Positions 57,977 through 64,000 of a stretch of 64,000 nucleotides of DNA are shown here, one piece after another. The position numbers and the translations under genes are program-made. The notes beneath the pieces were generated by a model. That model saw nothing but the letters and a program-made list of their open reading frames with translations, made no database searches and was not told the origin of the DNA. Source of the DNA: CAYFKJ01 sp964528595 (lineage in GTDB: Bacteria; Pseudomonadota; Alphaproteobacteria; UBA2966); assembly GCA_964528595.1 (NCBI GenBank), contig CAZGTM010000001.1:1-64000 (forward strand). The letters are read 5' to 3'. Positions within the stretch are counted from its first letter, which is position 1, and each line of letters begins with the position of its first letter.

Positions 57977-58717
57977 TCAATCCCCGGGGCGGCCTTCCAG
58001 GGCAAGCTCCAGGAAGGCGCCGAGATCTTCCGCGACGTGATGAACGTGATCGCCGTCGCCGGTACCGGACCAGGCCTTGTGACCGGGCACCCAAACAGTG
58101 GTCATGCCAAGCGCCGCGGCCGGCTCGAGATTGCTGTCCATATCGTCGAAAAAAACGGTCGCCCTGGGGTCGAGGCCATGGGCCGAAACCAGGAGGTGAT
58201 AGGGCTCCAGCGCCGGTTTCGGCACGAATTCGGCGGCTGCAATATCGAAGATGGCCTCGAAATGGTGCTCGATGCCCAGCCGGCCGGTGACGTTTTCGGC
58301 GTGCCGGACCGATCCGTTGGTGAAGATCAGCTTGCGTCCTGGCAGCCGTCCGAGGACATCATCGAGGTCCGGGGCGGCGTCGATCGGCGCCAGGTCGATA
58401 TCGTGCACGAAATCCATGTAGTGGTGGGGATCGACACCGTGATCCACCATCAGCCCCCGCAGCGTCGTGCCGTATTGGCGGAAATATGATTTCTGCACCG
58501 CGCGGGCCTCATCCATGGCCAATTCCAGCAGATTGGAGACATATTCGTTAATTCGCCGGTCGACCTGGTCGAACAGGAAGCATCTGGCGGGATAAAGCGT
58601 GTTATCGAGGTCGAAGAGCCAGATATCCACGTGATTCAGGTCCGGAATCCGTTGAATACCATCATTTAGGCGCTCAATACCGGTATTTTCGCCCGCGGCG
58701 GGGTTGGGTTTGTCCAT
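57977..58717 (-). CDS. HAD-family pyrimidine 5'-nucleotidase-like protein
   Basis: The 246-residue HAD hydrolase has motif I WLFDLDNTLYPA near residue 34 (nucleophile and acid Asp), motif II TNGSVRHAENV near 132, the motif III Lys region around VPKPALEPY, and motif IV FFDDMDSNLEPA near 192. It resembles the yeast Sdt1/Phm8 pyrimidine 5'-nucleotidase branch, which dephosphorylates UMP/CMP-type substrates. The real substrate is unproven. It lies upstream of dapD on the same strand, with a 92-base gap. Confidence 0.83.
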   Translation of the reverse strand: MDKPNPAAGENTGIERLNDGIQRIPDLNHVDIWLFDLDNTLYPARCFLFDQVDRRINEYVSNLLELAMDEARAVQKSYFRQYGTTLRGLMVDHGVDPHHYMDFVHDIDLAPIDAAPDLDDVLGRLPGRKLIFTNGSVRHAENVTGRLGIEHHFEAIFDIAAAEFVPKPALEPYHLLVSAHGLDPRATVFFDDMDSNLEPAAALGMTTVWVPGHKAWSGTGDGDHVHHVAEDLGAFLELALEGRPGD

Positions 58718-58774
58718 GTCACCAATGTGATGCCTTGTGGCCCCGAGGGCAAGCGGCGAACGTCCCCGGCGTCA

Positions 58775-58802
58775 TTGTCGGACTTCCATTTCGTGATATG
58801 TT
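58775..58802 (+). promoter_or_regulatory. candidate promoter of the EAL/GGDEF/DUF2336 operon
   Basis: TTGTCG (58775-58780) and TATGTT (58797-58802) are spaced by 16 bases and lie 48 bases before the GTG start at 58851. Confidence 0.4.
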
Positions 58803-58850
58803 TAAAGACTCTGAAAACACTCAACGGGCAGCGACCTGGAGAACGCTTAA

Positions 58851-60509
58851 GTGGCGGGTGAAGCGGCGGCAAGTGACATGCGCTCGGAACGGGACCGTTT
58901 CGTGGCGTTTGCGTTCGCCGCGGCCGACGCCTTCGTCGAACTCGACGACAACAACAAGGTCGCCTATGCGGTCGGCGCCACGCAGTGGCTGGCCGGCGTC
59001 ACGCCGGACAAGCTGATCGGGCTGTCGTTCCTCTCCCTGATTGCCGATGAGGACCGCTTGCTGGTGGAGGCCTCGCTGGCCACCGCCAAGAACCAGGGCC
59101 GTTTCGGACCGGTCAACATGCGGGTGTTGAGGGGTGCGGCGAAACCTTTGCGGGTCGCCGTTTTCGGCTCCTCCCTGCCGACCCACGGCGGGCGCATTTT
59201 CATTGCCCTGGCGGCGCAACGGCTGGTCTCGACGGCGGAAGCGCCGGATGAGGCGGCGCTCGATCCCGAAACCGGGCTGCTGAACAAGGACGCCTTCGCC
59301 GACATCGCCAACGAGGCCCTCAAGGCCGGCAAGGCCCAGGGCATGAACTACAACATGACCCTGCTGGACCTCGACGGCATCGACGCCCTGAAGGAGAAGC
59401 TGGGCAAGGAGGGCGGCGAGGACCTGCTCAACGACATTTCCGCCCACTTGCAGGCTAATTCGGTGAACGGCGCTTCGGCCGGCCGTCTGGAAGGCGAAAA
59501 ATTCGGTATCGTCCACGAACCCGGCCTCAACATCGAAGCCCTGGAAAAAAGCCTCGAGGAAAAGACCAAGGATGCCGATCCCGAGGGCGAGGGCATGGAC
59601 GTCGGCGCGCAGACCGTCGACCTCGATGCCACGATGTCCGAAGAGGACAACGCCAAGGCGCTGCTCTACACCATCAACAAATTTTCCGAAAGCCACGGTG
59701 ATTTCACCATCGGCGAGCTAACCGACGGCTACAAGAAAATGATGGACGAGACGCAGGAGAAAATCCGCGCCTTCAAGACCACCATCGCCACCGGGGAATT
59801 CGACGCGCTGTTCCAGCCCATCGTCGAACTGTCGACCCGCTTCGTGCATCACTACGAAGGCCTGGCCCGGCTGCGCGTCAGCGGCCCCGAGGCCTCCCCC
59901 TTCAGCTTCATCACTTTCGCCGAAGAGGTCGGCGTGATCGGCGACTTCGATCTGGCGATGATCGAGAAGATCGCCGAAAAGATCAAAAAGGCGCGCGCCG
60001 CGGGTGACATCCTGAGCATTGCCGTCAACGTGTCGGGCCGGTCCATCGAAAGCCCGATGTTCCTGGATGCCTTGCACGCGCTCTTGAAGGATTGTTCCTC
60101 GATCCGGGAAGAGCTGATGTTCGAACTGACCGAATCCTCCAAAATCGAGGATTTGGAAACGACCAACAATGTGATCCAGGGATTGCGCGAGCTCGGCCAC
60201 CACGTCTGCCTCGACGATTTCGGTGCGGGCGCGGCGGCCTACCAATACCTGCGCGCGCTTGAGGTCGACTACGTCAAGATTGACGGCATCTACGTTCAGG
60301 AAGCGCTGTCGACCAAGAATGGCAAGGCTTTCCTGAAATCCATGTCGACGCTGTGCCGGGACCTCAATATCCACACCGTGGCGGAGATGATCGAGGACGA
60401 GGAAACGGCGGAATTCCTGCAGGAAATCGGAGTGCGCTACGGTCAGGGGTATTTGTTCGGCAAACCCGGTGTCGGCGTTGCGAGTACGCAACACCGGGAG
60501 GCATCCTGA
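58851..60509 (+). CDS. PAS-like / degenerate GGDEF / EAL domain protein
   Basis: The 552-residue protein has a GTG start with TGGAGA upstream. The N-terminus looks PAS-like (about 15-130). A GGDEF-like domain (about 135-230) has LEGEKF in place of GGDEF and is surely not a cyclase. An EAL domain follows from about 315. The EAL motif reads EGL; the metal-binding set is otherwise retained (NVSG, ELTES, DDFGAG, KIDG, AEMIED, QGYLFGKP). DDFGAGAAAY replaces the usual DDFGTGYSS, so phosphodiesterase activity is uncertain; it may bind c-di-GMP or signal by protein contact. The active cyclase gene follows after 43 bases. Confidence 0.82.
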   Translation: MAGEAAASDMRSERDRFVAFAFAAADAFVELDDNNKVAYAVGATQWLAGVTPDKLIGLSFLSLIADEDRLLVEASLATAKNQGRFGPVNMRVLRGAAKPLRVAVFGSSLPTHGGRIFIALAAQRLVSTAEAPDEAALDPETGLLNKDAFADIANEALKAGKAQGMNYNMTLLDLDGIDALKEKLGKEGGEDLLNDISAHLQANSVNGASAGRLEGEKFGIVHEPGLNIEALEKSLEEKTKDADPEGEGMDVGAQTVDLDATMSEEDNAKALLYTINKFSESHGDFTIGELTDGYKKMMDETQEKIRAFKTTIATGEFDALFQPIVELSTRFVHHYEGLARLRVSGPEASPFSFITFAEEVGVIGDFDLAMIEKIAEKIKKARAAGDILSIAVNVSGRSIESPMFLDALHALLKDCSSIREELMFELTESSKIEDLETTNNVIQGLRELGHHVCLDDFGAGAAAYQYLRALEVDYVKIDGIYVQEALSTKNGKAFLKSMSTLCRDLNIHTVAEMIEDEETAEFLQEIGVRYGQGYLFGKPGVGVASTQHREAS

Positions 60510-60552
60510 TTATGGTTGGCGAAATCGGGGCGCGGGCTTGAGAGTGCATTAG

Positions 60553-62343
60553 ATGGCGGAATTGGACGCACCATCAAGAGGGGTCGACCTGACGAGCGAT
60601 GCCGACGGCGCTGCCGCGGCAAGCCCGGAGGCCGCGGTCGAAACCGTCGGCGACGGCTTGCCCGACCGCCTTGAAGTATCGCCAGAAGAAGTGCTGGCGC
60701 GGTTCAAGGGGGCTGCGGTCCTGCTCGACCGGCGCGGCCGGGTGACTGCATCGAATGAGGAAGGCCAGGAACTTGCCGGTATCTTCGGCCGCGACGGCGA
60801 ACCGCGCGTCCGGGGCCTGGTGGCTGCCGCGATTGCCGAAGGCCGCGCTGTCAGCGACAAGGTCGAAGTCCCGAACGATGAAGGCAACTCCGCCCTCGAA
60901 GTGATGTTCATGCCCCTCGATTCGGGCGGCGGCGAGCGCTTCGTCATGGTGCTCTCCCGCGAGTTCACGGTGGAGCGGAATTTCATGAATGCCCTGCTGA
61001 CCTCGCGCCAACTGTTCAAGGATCTGGTCTCCTGCTCTGCCGATTTCGCCTGGGAAACCGATCGCAGCGGCAATTTCAAATTCGTCTCGGAGCAGGGCGT
61101 GCTGGGCTACTCCGCCCATGAACTCAACGGCAGACCGCCGCGCAAGCTCGTTCATCCCAATAACGACGAAAGCAAACCGTTCCCCTTCGATTGTCATACG
61201 CCGCTGGTTGACGCCGAAGTTTGGCTGCGCCACGCCGACGGCTCCCCCGCTTGCCTCGTGATCTCCTCCGTTCCGGTTCATTCCGAGGACGGGGATTGGC
61301 TGGGCGCCCGGGGCGTCGCGCGCGACGTCACGGAAACCCGGGAACGCGACCTTGAATTGGACCGAGAGCGCAACCGCGTCGAACTCCTCAACACTATCGT
61401 CGACAGCATCCGCAACGAAATCGAGCCTGTGCGCATGTTGGAAACGGCGGCGGAAGCAACGGCGGCCGTCGTCGGAGCCCGTAGCTGCTGGATCATGCGG
61501 GGCGACGTGCATCAGGGCTTCATGTGCGCGGCGGAATATGGCGGCGCCTTCGGCTTTTCACCTCACGATGCAACCGAGTCTGTATCGGACGTGCTGCTCA
61601 AGGGCGACCCGCGCGGTGTCATCGAAAGCAGCGTCGGCCTCTATCAGGTGTTGATGGCGGCGAGCCGTTATCGGGGCGAGGTCAACGGTGCGATCGCCGT
61701 GGCGCGCGGCGGCGACCAGGCCGAATGGAGCGATGAGGCGAAGGCCCTGCTGGCGGGCGTTGCCGACCGCATCGGCATCGCCATCGAACAGATCGTGGCA
61801 CATGAACAACTGGAGCGCCTGTCGCGAACCGATGAATTGACCGGCCTCTTCAACCGCCGCGCCTTCTACGAGGAGCTCGAGGGCCGCATGGCGCATCACC
61901 GCCGCACTGGTCGTCCGGGCGCACTGATCTACGTTGATCTGGATAATTTCAAACTAGTCAATGACGTGCACGGTCACCATGAGGGCGATGAGGTATTGCG
62001 CATTCTCTCCGAAATCCTTGTCAGCGGCAGCCGTATCGGCGACATCACTGCGCGCCTGGGCGGGGACGAGTTCGCCATCTGGACGGAAGATACCGATGAC
62101 GAGGGCGCCATGACCAAAGCGCGTTTGCTGTTGCACGACGCCGACCGCCTGAAATCCCATTCCGGGGCGGAGGACAAACCCCTGGGATTGTCCATTGGCA
62201 TCGCGGTTATGTCGCCCAGCGACGACGAGGACATGAACGGTCTGGTTAGCCGGGCCGACGAGGCAATGTACGCCGTCAAGAAAGCCGGTAAGGGAGGTTA
62301 CGCGGCGGCTTTGATCGGCGGTGAAATAGAGAGAGGGACGTGA
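60553..62343 (+). CDS. PAS-GAF-GGDEF diguanylate cyclase
   Basis: The 596-residue protein has two PAS-like segments (about 40-140 and 150-270; DFAWETDRSGNFKFVSEQGV), a coiled stretch near 265-280, a GAF domain (about 285-420) and a GGDEF domain (about 425-590). The active site is intact, GGDEF at residues 503-507, and RIGD at 494-497 is a canonical inhibitory I-site five residues upstream. It should make c-di-GMP and be product-inhibited. No membrane segment was seen, so it is a cytosolic sensor of unknown input. The stop overlaps the DUF2336 start. Confidence 0.88.
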   Translation: MAELDAPSRGVDLTSDADGAAAASPEAAVETVGDGLPDRLEVSPEEVLARFKGAAVLLDRRGRVTASNEEGQELAGIFGRDGEPRVRGLVAAAIAEGRAVSDKVEVPNDEGNSALEVMFMPLDSGGGERFVMVLSREFTVERNFMNALLTSRQLFKDLVSCSADFAWETDRSGNFKFVSEQGVLGYSAHELNGRPPRKLVHPNNDESKPFPFDCHTPLVDAEVWLRHADGSPACLVISSVPVHSEDGDWLGARGVARDVTETRERDLELDRERNRVELLNTIVDSIRNEIEPVRMLETAAEATAAVVGARSCWIMRGDVHQGFMCAAEYGGAFGFSPHDATESVSDVLLKGDPRGVIESSVGLYQVLMAASRYRGEVNGAIAVARGGDQAEWSDEAKALLAGVADRIGIAIEQIVAHEQLERLSRTDELTGLFNRRAFYEELEGRMAHHRRTGRPGALIYVDLDNFKLVNDVHGHHEGDEVLRILSEILVSGSRIGDITARLGGDEFAIWTEDTDDEGAMTKARLLLHDADRLKSHSGAEDKPLGLSIGIAVMSPSDDEDMNGLVSRADEAMYAVKKAGKGGYAAALIGGEIERGT

Positions 62344-63602
62344 TGTTTGGGCGCTTGTTTGGTGGTAAAGCCAAAGAAATCGAAAAAAAGAAAAAGGTGA
62401 CCTACGAGGAATCGAAGGAGGTCGCCCAAAGCAATTCCCATGACGAGCGCAAGGCGCTGGCCAAACGCACCGACGTCAAGCCGGAGGTGCTCTATTACCT
62501 GGCCGAGGATAAATCGCCGACGGTCAGACGCAAGGTCGCGACCAACAAGAAAACACCGCGCCAGGCGGACCTCCTACTGGCCAAGGATACCAATGACGAG
62601 GTGCGCTGCGATCTGGCATTGAAGATCGGGCGCCTGGTGCCCAACATCACAGAACGGGATTCGAAAAAACTCCAGGACATGACGTTCGAGATCCTCGATA
62701 TCCTGGCGAAGGATCAGCTGGTGAAGGTGCGCCAGATCGTCGCCGACGAAATCAAGCACGCGGACAATATTCCCCAGCCCATCATCGAGCGCCTGGCGCA
62801 CGACGTTGAGCTGATCGTTGCCGCCCCCATCCTCGAATATTCCCCTCTGTTGTCTGATGACATCCTTATGGAAATCATCGAATCGGGCCCGGCCCTCGGC
62901 GCCCTCAGCGCCATCGCCAAACGCAGTAGCGTCGATCCCGACATCTCCGACGCCATCGTCGCGGCGCAGGATATTCCTGCCGTCGCCAATCTGCTGGCCA
63001 ACAAAAACGCGCAGATCCGCGAAGAAACCCTGGATGAAATCGTGGCCGGTGCAGCCACGGAGGAAAGCCTGCATGAACCTTTGGTGAAGCGGCCCTTGTT
63101 GTCGCAGAAGTCGATGCGCAAGATCGCCGGCTTCGTCAGCCTCTCCCTGCTCGACATCCTCAGCGACCAGCACGAACTGGACCGGGACACCGAAAAAGAG
63201 GTGCGGACCAAGGTCAAGGAAGGCCTGGAGAAAAAGGATGCCGTCACCAAGGAGGAAGACACGGCCCAGGTTGCCGCCCAGCAGCTGGTCGACGGCGGCG
63301 GCCTGACCGACGAGAACGCCGTCAAGATGATCAAACGCGGTGATCGTGATCTGTTGATCCGGGCCATGGCGATCAAAGCCGATGTGCCCGCCCTCATCGG
63401 CCGCAAGATCATCGACTCGAAAAGCGGCAAGACCATCACGGCCCTGGTGTGGGCCTCGGGTCTTTCCATGCGCACGGCGATGGAAGTGCAGAAGAAGATG
63501 GCCAACGTGCAGCCCGACGAGCTTATCAACGCCCGTGACGGCGTCGACTATCCCCTAACCGAGGACGAAATGTCCTGGTACCTCGATTTCTTCGCGGATT
63601 GA
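62343..63602 (+). CDS. DUF2336 domain protein (HEAT-like helical repeats)
   Basis: The 419-residue all-helical protein has a Lys-rich N-terminus (about residues 8-25). Repeated helices follow such as SPTVRRKVATNKKTPRQADLL, and VKVRQIVADEIKHADNIPQP, the pattern of DUF2336 proteins common in Alphaproteobacteria. Function is unknown. The ATG at 62343 shares one base with the TGA of the diguanylate cyclase gene, after GAGAGGGA; a GTG at 62340 is the alternative start. Tight coupling with the cyclase and EAL genes suggests a role in c-di-GMP output, which is inference. Confidence 0.82.
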   Translation: MFGRLFGGKAKEIEKKKKVTYEESKEVAQSNSHDERKALAKRTDVKPEVLYYLAEDKSPTVRRKVATNKKTPRQADLLLAKDTNDEVRCDLALKIGRLVPNITERDSKKLQDMTFEILDILAKDQLVKVRQIVADEIKHADNIPQPIIERLAHDVELIVAAPILEYSPLLSDDILMEIIESGPALGALSAIAKRSSVDPDISDAIVAAQDIPAVANLLANKNAQIREETLDEIVAGAATEESLHEPLVKRPLLSQKSMRKIAGFVSLSLLDILSDQHELDRDTEKEVRTKVKEGLEKKDAVTKEEDTAQVAAQQLVDGGGLTDENAVKMIKRGDRDLLIRAMAIKADVPALIGRKIIDSKSGKTITALVWASGLSMRTAMEVQKKMANVQPDELINARDGVDYPLTEDEMSWYLDFFAD

Positions 63603-63635
63603 AGAGGGCCGGCCCCAGCCTGCCTTGGGGATGCG

Positions 63636-64000
63636 CTAAACGCCGCCGATCATTGTGCCGACGCCGTGCTCGGTGAAGATTTCCAGCAACAGGACATGCG
63701 GGATGCGGCCGTCGAGGATGGTGGCCGAATGGGTGCCGTTTTCGATGGCGTTGAGGCAGGTTTCGATTTTCGGGATCATGCCGCCGTGCACCGTGCCGTC
63801 GTGGATCATGGCGCGGGCCGCCTGGGCCGTCAGGGTTTCCAGCAGATTGCCGTCGCCGTCCATGACGCCGGCGATGTCGGTCATCATGATCAGCTTGCTG
63901 GCGTCGATGGCGGCGGCGATGGCGCCGGCGGCGGTATCGGCGTTGATGTTGAAGGTCTCGCCGTTTTCGCCGACGCCGATGGGGGCGATCACCGGGATGC
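63636..64000 (-). CDS. argB: acetylglutamate kinase, C-terminal part (start outside window)
   Basis: About 121 C-terminal codons are present; the gene continues past the window end. IPVIAPIGVGENGETFNINAD, the AGAIAAAIDASKLIMMTDIAGV stretch and GGMIPKIETCLNAIENG are characteristic ArgB segments for nucleotide and N-acetylglutamate binding. The enzyme phosphorylates N-acetylglutamate in arginine synthesis. It converges on the DUF2336 gene; the 33-base gap holds a 5-bp CCCCA/TGGGG stem without a T-run. Confidence 0.93.
   Translation of the reverse strand, partial: IPVIAPIGVGENGETFNINADTAAGAIAAAIDASKLIMMTDIAGVMDGDGNLLETLTAQAARAMIHDGTVHGGMIPKIETCLNAIENGTHSATILDGRIPHVLLLEIFTEHGVGTMIGGV

Noticed and set aside
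1..64000. CRISPR arrays, tRNA genes, prophage or insertion-sequence genes
   Set aside because: No direct-repeat arrays, cloverleaf sequences, integrase or transposase motifs were noticed on either strand.

Overview
The window is a high-GC stretch of an alphaproteobacterial chromosome, most likely Rhodospirillales or a close relative. The basis is synteny read from the sequence: cytochrome c552-type gene, kdsB and pheA, then nudC, the small SRP RNA, dnaX, ybaB and recR, then def, fmt and truA, dapE and dapD, and finally a DUF2336 gene next to argB. No CRISPR array, prophage, insertion sequence or tRNA gene was seen. No gene-free stretch exceeds 300 bases.

Positions 1-33,440 form an accessory catabolic region dominated by enzymes acting on 2-oxo acids. 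It starts with a truncated radical SAM gene and an acyl-CoA ligase. Next is a minus-strand operon for a branched-chain-type 2-oxoacid dehydrogenase (E1alpha, E1beta, E2) with an AhpD-like protein and a GntR/UTRA regulator. An FAD-linked 2-hydroxyacid dehydrogenase gene is divergent from a five-gene cluster with the subunit order and architecture of NADH-forming phenylglyoxylate dehydrogenase (PadEFGHI). Convergent to that is iorAB (arylpyruvate oxidoreductase). Then come a two-domain VOC dioxygenase-like protein, a hotdog thioesterase, a DUF302 protein, a UbiD-type decarboxylase, a DMT transporter, a CBS protein, two MFS transporters with an ABC-F ATPase, a PEBP protein and an RraA-like protein. 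The region ends with a four-gene operon for a 2-oxoglutarate:ferredoxin-oxidoreductase-like enzyme (KorAB) preceded by two flavoproteins. Four separate CoA-dependent 2-oxoacid-oxidising systems thus lie within about 31 kb. The inferred theme is conversion of aromatic or other 2-hydroxy and 2-oxo acids, or amino-acid-derived 2-oxo acids, to acyl-CoA, with electrons delivered to NAD(P)+ or ferredoxin.

Positions 33,689-46,077 hold a glutathione S-transferase, an M17 aminopeptidase, a MarR regulator, a GhrA-type hydroxyacid reductase, a yejA-yejA-yejB-yejE-yejF peptide ABC transporter operon, hisN and a membrane-anchored cytochrome c.

Positions 46,209-58,717 are core housekeeping: kdsB, pheA, nudC, ffs, dnaX, ybaB, recR, rmuC, def, fmt, truA, a Yip1-type membrane protein, dapE, dapD and a HAD nucleotidase. 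Positions 58,851-63,602 carry a c-di-GMP-type operon: a degenerate GGDEF protein with an EAL domain, a PAS-GAF-GGDEF cyclase and a DUF2336 protein. The window ends inside argB.

Non-coding points of interest are two copies of a perfect 25-27 bp inverted repeat, each between convergent genes; an 18-bp palindrome in the promoter of the dehydrogenase operon, a candidate operator for that operon's own GntR regulator; and AT-rich dyads in two divergent promoter regions. Function assignments come from motifs and family knowledge read by eye; no database search was run.
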